A stretch of DNA of 64,000 bases, from contig NZ_CP114780.1 in the NCBI RefSeq assembly GCF_027359415.1, positions 1,054,001-1,118,000 of the forward strand, given 5' to 3'. The DNA is from Prochlorococcus marinus str. MIT 0918 (GTDB lineage: Bacteria > Cyanobacteriota > Cyanobacteriia > PCC-6307 > Cyanobiaceae). The notes beneath the pieces are model-generated. The model made no database searches. It saw only the letters and a program-made list of their open reading frames with translations, and was not told the DNA's origin. A program made the translations under genes and the position numbers. Of the stretch, positions 10,388 to 18,691 are shown in pieces; position 1 is the first letter of the stretch, and each line of letters begins with the position of its first letter.

Positions 10388-10459
10388 TGGGGCGTCGCCA
10401 AGCGGTAAGGCAGCGGGTTTTGGTCTCGCCATTCCTAGGTTCGAATCCTAGCGCCCCAG
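10388..10459 (+). tRNA. tRNA-Gln (anticodon TTG)
   Basis: The cloverleaf is complete: acceptor TGGGGCG/CGCCCCA, D arm GCC/GGC, anticodon stem GCGGG/CTCGC with loop TTTTGGT, and T arm CTAGG/CCTAG around TTCGAAT. Anticodon UUG reads CAA and, by wobble, CAG. The CCA end is not encoded. The HAD-like gene starts 16 nt downstream. Confidence 0.97.
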
Positions 10460-10475
10460 TTTTATTAATCTTTTT

Positions 10476-11249
10476 GTGACACTGCAACCAATTTTGGTTT
10501 TCGACTTTGATGGAGTCATTGTCGATGGACTTCTGGAATATTGGAGTAGTTCTAGACAGGCCTGCCTGCAAATGCTGGAAGGAAATCATAACTTTAAATT
10601 ACCTCATGATATTCCTAATGCTTTTAAACAAATACGGCCTTGGGTCAACCATGGTTGGGAAATGGTTCTACTTGCAGCAGAGCTAATGGACTTAAATAGT
10701 TCATTAGTAATTAATGGTGCAAAAAGTTTTACCGATGAATATAAAAAAAATTGTGATAATGCCCTCAGCAAATGGGGATGGAATCCACAAGAATTACAAA
10801 AATCTCTTGATAATGTAAGACAACAAGCTCTGAAAGATAACAAAGAGAAATGGTTAGCTAGTCATAAAGCATTCTCTGGGGTAGTAGATAGACTAAATTG
10901 CCTCAAAGATGAAAATATTGCTTTTGCTATCTTGACAACTAAAAGTGCAGCATTTACTTCAGAACTATTAATACATTTAAACCTGCACCCTACACTTTTA
11001 TATGGTTACGAATCAGGCACAAAGTCTGAGGTCTTATTTCATATTTCTAAAGAACATCTTATAAAAGGATTCATAGAAGATAGAAGAGTGACTCTAGAAA
11101 CAATTTTGAACACTCCAGGAATAAATTCAATACCTTGCTATTTAGCTAATTGGGGGTATCTAAAACCTAATGATTCAATCAACCTTCCTTCAGGAATCCA
11201 TTTACTCAAAACAAAAACTTTAATGTCCCCATTAGCAAACTGGCCTTGA
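10476..11249 (+). CDS. HAD-superfamily hydrolase-like protein
   Basis: The 257-aa product opens with the HAD motif I, ILVFDFDGVIVDG (nucleophile Asp plus the second Asp two residues on). A motif II-like AILTTKS follows near residue 150, then a probable motif III Lys. It looks like a soluble phosphatase or phosphoglycolate-phosphatase relative with a helical cap (about residues 30-120). Substrate is unknown. It starts at GTG with no obvious ribosome binding site, 16 nt after tRNA-Gln. The terminal HAD acidic motif is weak, so catalytic activity is not certain. Confidence 0.8.
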   Translation: MTLQPILVFDFDGVIVDGLLEYWSSSRQACLQMLEGNHNFKLPHDIPNAFKQIRPWVNHGWEMVLLAAELMDLNSSLVINGAKSFTDEYKKNCDNALSKWGWNPQELQKSLDNVRQQALKDNKEKWLASHKAFSGVVDRLNCLKDENIAFAILTTKSAAFTSELLIHLNLHPTLLYGYESGTKSEVLFHISKEHLIKGFIEDRRVTLETILNTPGINSIPCYLANWGYLKPNDSINLPSGIHLLKTKTLMSPLANWP

Positions 11250-11257
11250 CTCATTAG

Positions 11258-11271
11258 CGTACGTCTGTACT
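11258..11271 (+). promoter_or_regulatory. Candidate LexA (SOS) operator upstream of recA
   Basis: CGTACGTCTGTACT matches the cyanobacterial/Gram-positive-type LexA consensus RGTACNNNDGTWCB at every position but the first. It is centred in a longer TTAG...CTAA-like palindrome. It lies about 90 nt before the recA ATG and just after the preceding gene, where an SOS operator would be expected. A TATACC at 11306-11311 could be the -10. Confidence 0.65.
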
Positions 11272-11361
11272 AATAGAGGGGGTAGATGGAAAATCGATGG
11301 TTCTGTATACCATTCTCATTCAAATTTACAACTTATCTCTTAATTCACACAAGTAATCACA

Positions 11362-12501
11362 ATGTCAGCTGAAGTCAAAACAACCACATCTTCTGGTTCT
11401 GATTACCGTTCAAATGGTACGCAGTCCGGAGAAAGAGACAAAGCATTAAGCCTCGTTCTTGGCCAAATAGAACGGAATTTTGGCAAAGGGTCAATCATGC
11501 GACTTGGAGATGCTTCTAGGATGCGTGTGGAGACCATCTCAACTGGCGCTTTAACGCTTGATCTAGCACTAGGCGGAGGATATCCAAAAGGAAGGGTTGT
11601 GGAAATTTATGGGCCAGAAAGTTCAGGGAAAACAACACTCACTTTGCATGCTATAGCGGAAGTTCAAAAGCGAGGTGGTGTAGCAGCTTTTGTAGATGCT
11701 GAACATGCTTTAGACCCTGTATATGCAGCTTCTTTAGGAGTTGATGTTGAAAATCTTTTAGTCTCGCAACCCGACACAGGGGAGATGGCACTAGAAATTG
11801 TTGACCAATTAATCAGATCAACAGCTGTCGATTTAGTTGTTGTAGATTCTGTGGCAGCACTAACCCCTAGATCAGAAATTGAAGGGGAAATGGGGGATCA
11901 TGCAGTGGGAAGTCAAGCCAGATTGATGAGCCAGGCAATGCGAAAAATTACTGGGAATATAGGTAAATCCGGATGCACAGTAATTTTTCTCAACCAACTA
12001 CGTTTAAAAATAGGTGTCACCTATGGGAACCCCGAAACAACAACAGGAGGTAATGCTCTCAAGTTTTATGCCTCTGTACGCCTCGACATTCGCAGAATTC
12101 AAACACTTAAAAAAGGGACCGAAGAATATGGCATACGCGCTAAAGTGAAAGTTGCCAAAAACAAAGTTGCTCCTCCCTTCAGAATTGCTGAATTTGATAT
12201 TTTGTTTGGAAAAGGAATTAGCACATTAGGATGTTTACTTGACATGGCAGAAGAAACCAATATTGTCACTCGAAAAGGTGCTTGGTATAGCTACGAAGGT
12301 GATAACATAGGCCAAGGGCGAGACAATACAATTATTTGGCTTGAAGAAAATACAACCGCAAAAGAAACCATAGAGAAATTAGTCCGTCAAAAACTAACAG
12401 AAGGTTCTGAAGTTAGCGCTAATTCCATGCGACCCCTTGCTGCCGCCGCTCGTACAGCAGCAGCAACACCAGTGATGAAAAAGGTTTCTAACGCTGCCTA
12501 A
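11362..12501 (+). CDS. recA: Recombinase RecA
   Basis: RecA is the DNA strand-exchange ATPase and SOS co-protease. The 379-aa product has the Walker [15 protein letters not shown], Walker [13 protein letters not shown], the loop L1 [20 protein letters not shown] and the L2 region [20 protein letters not shown]. The N-terminal extension of about 25 residues is low-complexity and polar. A LexA-like operator lies upstream. The gene converges on a DUF2839 gene 23 nt away. Confidence 0.98.
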   Translation: MSAEVKTTTSSGSDYRSNGTQSGERDKALSLVLGQIERNFGKGSIMRLGDASRMRVETISTGALTLDLALGGGYPKGRVVEIYGPESSGKTTLTLHAIAEVQKRGGVAAFVDAEHALDPVYAASLGVDVENLLVSQPDTGEMALEIVDQLIRSTAVDLVVVDSVAALTPRSEIEGEMGDHAVGSQARLMSQAMRKITGNIGKSGCTVIFLNQLRLKIGVTYGNPETTTGGNALKFYASVRLDIRRIQTLKKGTEEYGIRAKVKVAKNKVAPPFRIAEFDILFGKGISTLGCLLDMAEETNIVTRKGAWYSYEGDNIGQGRDNTIIWLEENTTAKETIEKLVRQKLTEGSEVSANSMRPLAAAARTAAATPVMKKVSNAA

Positions 12502-12524
12502 AAGCGCGAATCTCTACCAATAAG

Positions 12525-12770
12525 TCACAAATCAGCCGGAATCCACCATCCGGCTGCAGGTCCAACGATACGTACTGTTAGCCAAATCAAAATTAGTATA
12601 GCTATACCTACCCAACCAGCTTTAATAGTAAAATCTATAAACTGAGTTCTTTGATTCTCTGTAACGGAGAGCCAAGGAACAATCCGTGGAGAGTCATTTT
12701 TACTAGTTTTTTTTGTTTTAGTATTTCGTGGTGGGAGTCCCTCAAAAGATCTCCTTCGTGCCTCTCCCAT
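12525..12770 (-). CDS. DUF2839 family small membrane protein
   Basis: The 81-aa product begins MGEARRRSFEGLPPR, the hallmark start of the cyanobacterial DUF2839 family. A basic linker follows, then one hydrophobic segment near the C-terminus (GWVGIAILILIWLTVRIVG) that should span the membrane. Function is unknown. The last codons contain a perfect 8-bp hairpin (CAGCCGGA/TCCGGCTG, 12533-12556) that could slow transcription arriving from either recA or this gene. Confidence 0.85.
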   Translation of the reverse strand: MGEARRRSFEGLPPRNTKTKKTSKNDSPRIVPWLSVTENQRTQFIDFTIKAGWVGIAILILIWLTVRIVGPAAGWWIPADL

Positions 12771-12840
12771 GTCAATAATTGCAATTATCTAAAATTGATA
12801 TGAACAGTCTATCTATAACCACGAAAATTAAACATTATTA

Positions 12841-14271
12841 TTAATCAGGCAATAAACGGTCTACTGGAATCCATGGCTCAAGAGCATCCAAAACTTTTTC
12901 ACCCCAAACCCTTGCACGCAAACGTCCATCTAAAATAGCAATACGTCCATGATTTTTTCTAACTGGTAGTACTAATTTTGGCAAAAGCGTTAGGAGATCA
13001 GGTAAAAGCAAATCTCGAAACCAATCCAATCCTTGTTTCTTAAATGCTTCAACTCTAGCTGAAGTTAAAGGTGATTCTAAACTACTTATTGGTAATATAA
13101 CAACTACTAATTGTTCTGGAGAAGGTAGTTGATCCTGAGAAGTCAACCACCAATAAGAGCTGCAGCAAATAACTCCATTAGAATCAGGAGCTGTAGATTG
13201 ATAAATAACTCTTTTACCAAATTCTGCAGCCAACTCAGCAGTTAATTTCCTAAGCAATTGATCATCATCCAAGATAATAATGGTCAGTCCCTGTCTTCCT
13301 AGAATCAATCGACGAGATTGAACTAATACATGTTCTGCAAAACATTCGGCATTCGGCAAAGGTTGTCTTAAAGGTGCAAATAATTTCAATGGTTCTTGAT
13401 GTATTTGAGCGCCTAATTGAACATTCACATTAATAATTTCAGATAAAAACTCAAATTCATTGGATAATGAGTCACTCAAAATAATGAATGAACTGTCTAC
13501 AAAAAGTTGGTTAAGGATTTGCAATGGTTCAAGAGGTTGTAAATGCCAAGTCCAATCAAGAACCTTATGATTAAGTTCAGTCCAACTAGCCCAACCTTGA
13601 CCAATAGCATCAAATACTGTCGACCATGGCGAAGGAGGTTGGCCCATTAAACCACATAAATCATTCAACACAAAAACATCCTGTAAATCCAATCGCACGA
13701 CTCCATCTAATCGAACAGATTGTGCAAATAATTTCCTAGTTAAGCGTTCATGTAAATCAATTAAGGCAAGTGAAATGGAGGGATATGCCCTGCGAAGAGT
13801 ATCCCAATTAGCAGAAGAAATTTGCATAGCCATTGCCTCCCTTAATCTCTTACTTAACAGTTCTGCCTCAGGAATAATTAATTGCTTTCCCTTGAGATAT
13901 TTTTTACGATGAGCAGTCAATAATTCCTTATGATCAACCAACCAAACCTGTCCATCCAATGGGGGGGTATTGCCTTCCCATATAGAAAGATTTACTCCCT
14001 CATCTTTTAGTCTTGGGATCTCAACTTGAAATAATCGCTGTTTTTGCTTTGCTGTTAAAAGCAAGACAACATCAGAGCTATACCAGCAAAGAGGGATAAG
14101 TAGACCTAACCAATAATCATCGTGATGATTAACTTTAAGTTTAAATATAGATCGATCTCTTCTCCGCAAGCTTCTTGCCACTAATCTACTCAAAGTCAAA
14201 TTATGAGGCCAAACCAAAGAATCCTTCTTAAGAAGTTTTTTTATGAAATTATGAGCATATGCCTCAATCAT
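12841..14271 (-). CDS. DinG/XPD-like helicase relative with decayed ATPase motifs
   Basis: The 476-aa protein aligns by eye with the DinG type of superfamily 2 helicases, especially its C-terminal ILPISSLESPLTSARVEAFK, a DWFRDLLLPDLLTLL block and GRIAILDGRLRARVWG. The expected Walker A (GTGKS) is replaced by VNHHDDYWLGLLIPLCW, and the DEAH box reads IIPEAELL. It is therefore probably not an ATP-dependent helicase. From memory, related proteins in picocyanobacteria are annotated simply as helicases. It may bind nucleic acid or a partner. It diverges from tyrA. Confidence 0.6.
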   Translation of the reverse strand: MIEAYAHNFIKKLLKKDSLVWPHNLTLSRLVARSLRRRDRSIFKLKVNHHDDYWLGLLIPLCWYSSDVVLLLTAKQKQRLFQVEIPRLKDEGVNLSIWEGNTPPLDGQVWLVDHKELLTAHRKKYLKGKQLIIPEAELLSKRLREAMAMQISSANWDTLRRAYPSISLALIDLHERLTRKLFAQSVRLDGVVRLDLQDVFVLNDLCGLMGQPPSPWSTVFDAIGQGWASWTELNHKVLDWTWHLQPLEPLQILNQLFVDSSFIILSDSLSNEFEFLSEIINVNVQLGAQIHQEPLKLFAPLRQPLPNAECFAEHVLVQSRRLILGRQGLTIIILDDDQLLRKLTAELAAEFGKRVIYQSTAPDSNGVICCSSYWWLTSQDQLPSPEQLVVVILPISSLESPLTSARVEAFKKQGLDWFRDLLLPDLLTLLPKLVLPVRKNHGRIAILDGRLRARVWGEKVLDALEPWIPVDRLLPD

Positions 14272-14352
14272 TGAGCAACACCCACTAATTCACCAAAATT
14301 CCATTCTATATTGAAGTGAAAATAAAATGACAAAGGAGCACTCTCTAGAATA

Positions 14353-15204
14353 ATGGGGTTAGAACGCGTTGGAATAGTAGGGCTAGGTCTAATTGGAGGT
14401 TCTATAGGACTTGATCTTCAAAAATTAGGTTATGAAGTATATGGTCTTGTGAATCGATCACAAACACTTGAACAAGCAAAAAAAAGAAACTTAGCCCAAT
14501 TTATCAGTCTGGACCCCCAAATAATTTCTAATTGCTCATTAATAATTCTGGCATTACCTCTCTCTCAACTAATCAAACCAACAACAGACTTAATTCATGC
14601 ACTACCTCCAAATGCAGTAATTACAGATGTGGGGTCAGTGAAGACACCTGTAATAACAACATGGAAAGAGTTACACCCTAAATTCATCGGCAGCCATCCT
14701 ATGGCTGGAACAACTGATTCTGGCGTAAATGCTGGTAAGAAAAATTTATTTCAGAATCGTCCTTGGATTGCAACACCTGACCGCACAACTGATCCAGAAG
14801 CATTAGAAGTTGTCTATAAGTTGGCACTTGCTTTGGGAAGTAACTGGATTACAGCCGATGCTCAATTACATGATCAAGCAGTAGCCCTCATCTCTCATTT
14901 ACCGGTATTTATAAGCGCCGCATTACTAAAAGCTGTTAATCGACAAGAGGATACTGCTTTACTGGAACTAACTAAATCAATTGCATCAAGTGGTTTTGCA
15001 GACACTACTCGAGTCGGAGGGGGGAACCCTGAACTTGGTTTAGCTATGGCGGAAACTAATACTGCATCACTGCTAGAAGCACTACATACATATAACTCAT
15101 CAATTACGGAACTGACAGCAATGATTCACTCTAAACAATGGGAAGCTTTATATAAAGAACTGAAATCCACTCAACTAAATAGGCCAGATTTTATTTCTAA
15201 TTAA
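14353..15204 (+). CDS. tyrA: Prephenate/arogenate dehydrogenase
   Basis: TyrA makes the tyrosine precursor; the cyanobacterial enzyme usually uses arogenate and NADP. The 283-aa product starts with a Rossmann glycine motif VGIVGLGLIGGSIGLDL. It contains ITDVGSVKTPV and the catalytic GSHPMAGTTDSGVNA with its conserved His. There is no chorismate mutase domain. It ends 4 nt before the convergent crtD-like gene. Confidence 0.93.
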   Translation: MGLERVGIVGLGLIGGSIGLDLQKLGYEVYGLVNRSQTLEQAKKRNLAQFISLDPQIISNCSLIILALPLSQLIKPTTDLIHALPPNAVITDVGSVKTPVITTWKELHPKFIGSHPMAGTTDSGVNAGKKNLFQNRPWIATPDRTTDPEALEVVYKLALALGSNWITADAQLHDQAVALISHLPVFISAALLKAVNRQEDTALLELTKSIASSGFADTTRVGGGNPELGLAMAETNTASLLEALHTYNSSITELTAMIHSKQWEALYKELKSTQLNRPDFISN

Positions 15205-15208
15205 ATAA

Positions 15209-16720
15209 TTATCGAGGTAAATGTAATTCTCGACCTTTCATAGCCATCAATTGTCTACAAACCATTAAAGATGATTGACTTACTCCTGCAGTCCCTTCTC
15301 CTGGATAAATTGAATCTCCACAAAGCCAAAGATTCTTCATAGGAGTTCGACTAGATAAACCAAAAGGGCCAAAATTACTTGGTGTTTGACCTAATCCTCC
15401 AACAATACCCTTTGGACGACCTGTCCATCTAGCAAAACTTTTTGGTGTCGCCAACTCCTTATGCAACCAGCATCGAAGATCAATATTCAAGGTTGAATGT
15501 AAAGCTTGAAGAATATTATTTAAGGTAATTTCTTTATGTTTTTGGTAGTCAATATCAATGCAAGAAGTCCAAAAATCTGAATCTGCAAAAGTACTGGCAA
15601 TCACAGTCGCTTGACCTAAAGGAGCACGACCATCTCCATCTTGGCTAATTGAGATAAACAATGGTCCTGGATTATTTAGCATCAATTGCAAATGACTAGA
15701 ATGATGTAATGGAAGATGCCTACGCTCAAGTGCTCCATAAAAAACAATCGCTCCACTAGGTTGTGATAATTCTTGAATTCTCTGCTCATATTCTTTTGGT
15801 AAACATGAGTTCCTGGACATCAAATTCAAAAGGCACTGAGGCGGTAGTGTACAAATCAAATGTTCCGCTTGAAAACGCAATGTAGTGCCTTTATGCTTTC
15901 TAACATCTACCTGCCATAGCTTTGAAGTAGCATTCAATTCTAACCCTACAACCTTATGACCTAAAAGTAAGCTGCCCCCATCTCGTCTAAAAGGAGTCAA
16001 CAAGTTGTCACTAAGTTTTTGCATAGATCCCTTCAGATGCCATAAACCAAGAGGGGCCTGAGCCATTTGAAGGACAGTCGCTCCATATAAAGCTGCTGTA
16101 GAGTCTGCAGGTTGTTGTGAATAAAGCTTTAACTGCAAGTCTAAGAATTTTCTTAATCGTTGATCATGAGCACAAGAACATAGCCAAAGGAGGTCAGCCA
16201 TAGAGGATTTACTAAAAATTCCACTCACGAAATTCATCAATCGGCTAGCCTTAAAAAATTGTTTTAAATCCCAAAAAGTTTGCCAAGGTAATACAGGGTC
16301 ATTAGCTGCAAAAGACCAATTACTCTTATGTAATGCACTACATAAAGACCAAAAAAGTTGGCTATCGGGAAAGTGTTTTTCGCGTTCGTTTTCCCATTTT
16401 TTTTGACTATGCCAAAGCACAATTGATTCACTATCATCACCAAGATTTACAACACATGCTGGATCGAGAATTGTCGCAACAGGTGCAGGAGACTTTAGAT
16501 ATCTAAATATTCGATCATGAATACCACCATGTTCGAGTCCAGCAACTTGTGTGGCTCCTACATCAAAAATATAGGGCCCTCGTCTAAAGGTTCCAGCACA
16601 TCCTCCTGGTTGCAAATGAGCTTCTAAAATAATTACCTTCTGGCCTTCATGAGCCAATAAGGCGCCCGCTGTTAAGCCAGCAATACCCCCACCAATTACA
16701 ATGACTGATTGAGTAGACAT
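15209..16720 (-). CDS. crtD: CrtD-type carotenoid desaturase/isomerase (FAD-dependent)
   Basis: This 503-aa flavoprotein has the dinucleotide motif VIVIGGGIAGLTAGALLAHE and the CrtI-family signature near the C-terminus, LWLCGDSIYPGEGTAGVSQS. The stretch PGGCAGTFRRGPYIFDVGAT is typical of the cyanobacterial C-3',4' desaturase CrtD subgroup, rather than of CrtH, which usually has a different motif there. Substrate assignment in a Prochlorococcus-like cell, where myxoxanthophyll is not reported, remains open. It converges on tyrA and diverges from the fructosamine kinase gene. Confidence 0.75.
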   Translation of the reverse strand: MSTQSVIVIGGGIAGLTAGALLAHEGQKVIILEAHLQPGGCAGTFRRGPYIFDVGATQVAGLEHGGIHDRIFRYLKSPAPVATILDPACVVNLGDDSESIVLWHSQKKWENEREKHFPDSQLFWSLCSALHKSNWSFAANDPVLPWQTFWDLKQFFKASRLMNFVSGIFSKSSMADLLWLCSCAHDQRLRKFLDLQLKLYSQQPADSTAALYGATVLQMAQAPLGLWHLKGSMQKLSDNLLTPFRRDGGSLLLGHKVVGLELNATSKLWQVDVRKHKGTTLRFQAEHLICTLPPQCLLNLMSRNSCLPKEYEQRIQELSQPSGAIVFYGALERRHLPLHHSSHLQLMLNNPGPLFISISQDGDGRAPLGQATVIASTFADSDFWTSCIDIDYQKHKEITLNNILQALHSTLNIDLRCWLHKELATPKSFARWTGRPKGIVGGLGQTPSNFGPFGLSSRTPMKNLWLCGDSIYPGEGTAGVSQSSLMVCRQLMAMKGRELHLPR

Positions 16721-16758
16721 ATCAATAATGATCTATATACACCAATAGCAAAGAGAAC

Positions 16759-17643
16759 ATGCAAAAAATCACTATAGAAGAAATTTTTCGCACAGAAAGT
16801 CCTCTAAAAGGAGAAAGAGTCACAAATGTAATTCCTGTAAATGGAGGGTGTATTCATGATGCTTGGTGCCTTGACTTAGAAACAGGTAGACAATTATTCG
16901 CCAAAACTACATCTGTCAAAAACTCATCAATGCTTCAATTTGAAGCAAAAGGTCTTGATGTATTAAGCCAAGCAGTGAATACATCCTATATAAAAGTTCC
17001 TAAACCATTATCTATCCAAGAAATTAAAAATACTTCAATACTAATACTACCTTGGTTTAATTTATTGGAAGGCGATGAAAAAAAACTAGGTCATGGCCTT
17101 GCCTTACTTCACAAAGAAACCTCAAAAAATAATACAGAAGGATTTGGATGGGGTGAAGATGGATTTATAGGAAATAATCCTCAAATAGGAGGATGGGAAT
17201 CAACTTGGGGAGAATGTTTTGTCAATCTTCGTTTAATACCACAAATGAAAATTGCAACAAAATGGGGCCTAAATTTTGATAACAAAAAGGTCTTATCTAA
17301 AATAACTAATTTTTTGAATGAACATGAACCTTTACCATCACTGGTTCATGGAGATTTATGGAAAGGAAATGCTGCTACTAATAAAACAGGTGAAGGGGTT
17401 CTATTCGACCCAGCTGTCTGGTGGGCAGATAGAGAAGTTGACATAGCTATGACTAAACTATTTGGTGGTTTTTCGAAGCAATTCTATTCTTCATACGAAG
17501 AAGTATTCCCTTTAAGTTCTTCTTTTCATCAAAGAATTGAAATATATAACCTTTACCATTTACTCAATCACGCTAATCTTTTTGGTGGTTATTACAAACA
17601 TGAGTGTCTATCAATATTGAAAAGACTTGATAATATACTCTAA
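16759..17643 (+). CDS. Fructosamine-3-kinase family protein
   Basis: The family phosphorylates sugar adducts on protein amines (fructosamine, ribulosamine) so that they fall off, repairing glycation. The 294-aa product has the kinase-like fold markers LVHGDLWKGNAA (catalytic loop with Asp) and FDPAVWWADREVDIAM (metal-binding Asp), plus the N-terminal VNGGCIHDAW. Length is normal for the family. It diverges from the crtD-like gene with only 38 nt between, so both promoters must be compact. Confidence 0.9.
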   Translation: MQKITIEEIFRTESPLKGERVTNVIPVNGGCIHDAWCLDLETGRQLFAKTTSVKNSSMLQFEAKGLDVLSQAVNTSYIKVPKPLSIQEIKNTSILILPWFNLLEGDEKKLGHGLALLHKETSKNNTEGFGWGEDGFIGNNPQIGGWESTWGECFVNLRLIPQMKIATKWGLNFDNKKVLSKITNFLNEHEPLPSLVHGDLWKGNAATNKTGEGVLFDPAVWWADREVDIAMTKLFGGFSKQFYSSYEEVFPLSSSFHQRIEIYNLYHLLNHANLFGGYYKHECLSILKRLDNIL

Positions 17644-17667
17644 TAACTAATGACTAAATTAATCTAA

Positions 17668-18033
17668 TTAATCGATATATTCTTTACGAAGATTTTGAAC
17701 TTTCTCTACTACTGCATTCCGTTTTTCGCTAGTAGTCAGATTTTGCCAACTCCACTGACCCACAACAACAATTCCCAAAAGTTCTAATAATCCAGGCAAT
17801 AAAGGGAAGAAATTCACTGTGTCAACTACAACCTTAATAATGATTTGAGCAATAATGACAACTGCAATAATCCCAGCAGCCTTGCCATATTTACCCATTT
17901 GCGACCAATCAACTTTTCCAAGAATTTCATTTGCTTGACCCATAAAGTCAGTAGCACGTTCTGAAATACTTGGCCCATCAGGGGTAGTATCAGTGGTTGA
18001 GTCTTGGTTTGACTCTGGACTTACATCAGACAT
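17668..18033 (-). CDS. CAAD-domain thylakoid membrane protein
   Basis: The 121-aa product has an acidic N-terminus (MSDVSPESNQDSTT), an amphipathic segment and two hydrophobic helices (GIIAVVIIAQIIIKVVVDTV and LPGLLELLGIVVVGQW). It ends with SEKRNAVVEKVQNLRKEYI. This fits the CAAD family, found fused to some cyanobacterial aminoacyl-tRNA synthetases, alone in others, and related to plant CURT1 proteins that bend thylakoids. ATG 18033 was chosen over a TTG two codons earlier. Confidence 0.85.
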   Translation of the reverse strand: MSDVSPESNQDSTTDTTPDGPSISERATDFMGQANEILGKVDWSQMGKYGKAAGIIAVVIIAQIIIKVVVDTVNFFPLLPGLLELLGIVVVGQWSWQNLTTSEKRNAVVEKVQNLRKEYID

Positions 18034-18154
18034 TACCAAGTTCTTACATTTGAATGTTGAATTGAGTGTATCTAAATAATCTTTTAAGTGCCAACATTGA
18101 TTTAGAGATAATGCCGAACCCTGATAGAGAGAGGACCGAACACAACAAAGTTCA

Positions 18155-18664
18155 ATGACAATACCAACTCATATTGAATTTCAAGAAGACTTGAAACAAA
18201 TTCTTCTTTACAGCCTTCTAGCGGTGAGTCCAGAGGAAGGTTGCGCCTTATTACTAGGAAAATCATTGAAAATAAGACATAATCAAAAAGCAAATATCTA
18301 TCAAGTTCAATTAATTTGGCCCTGTTGCAATGTCTGGGAAGATAAAATAAATAATAATTTTGAGTCAACTTTTTTATATGAAGAGATGCGTCAAAAAACA
18401 TTATCCAAAAAGAACCGATTTGCTTTAGACCCAAGAGAACAACTCTTTGCTCAAAAATGGGCTAGATCTAAAAGGTTAAAAGTTCTAGGTACTGCGCATT
18501 CACATCCAATCAATTCCACAATCCCATCAAAAATTGATATTTCCTGTATCTTTTCTCCTAATTTAATGATTATCGTAAATGGGGAAAATGAAATGAGCGG
18601 ATGGTGGGTAAAAAGTCCACAAGATTCTAATCCAAAACAAATACCACTATTGAATAAAAATTAA
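18155..18664 (+). CDS. JAB1/MPN (Mov34) metalloprotease-like protein
   Basis: The 169-aa product has the JAMM zinc-site pattern. There is a conserved Glu in EEGCALLLGK near residue 27, then the H-x-H-P motif TAHSHPINS near residue 115, followed by a Ser and an Asp (SKIDI). Bacterial JAMM proteins beside ThiF/MoeB homologues often process ubiquitin-like sulfur carriers. The next gene (27 nt downstream, same strand) is such a homologue, so the pair is likely an operon. No sulfur-carrier gene lies between or beside them. Confidence 0.85.
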   Translation: MTIPTHIEFQEDLKQILLYSLLAVSPEEGCALLLGKSLKIRHNQKANIYQVQLIWPCCNVWEDKINNNFESTFLYEEMRQKTLSKKNRFALDPREQLFAQKWARSKRLKVLGTAHSHPINSTIPSKIDISCIFSPNLMIIVNGENEMSGWWVKSPQDSNPKQIPLLNKN

Positions 18665-18691
18665 ACGGCGTAAATTAGATTTTCTTAAATA

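Noticed and set aside
10377-10589. 70-codon minus-strand frame across tRNA-Gln
   Set aside because: Antisense of a tRNA plus part of the HAD gene; the same artefact.
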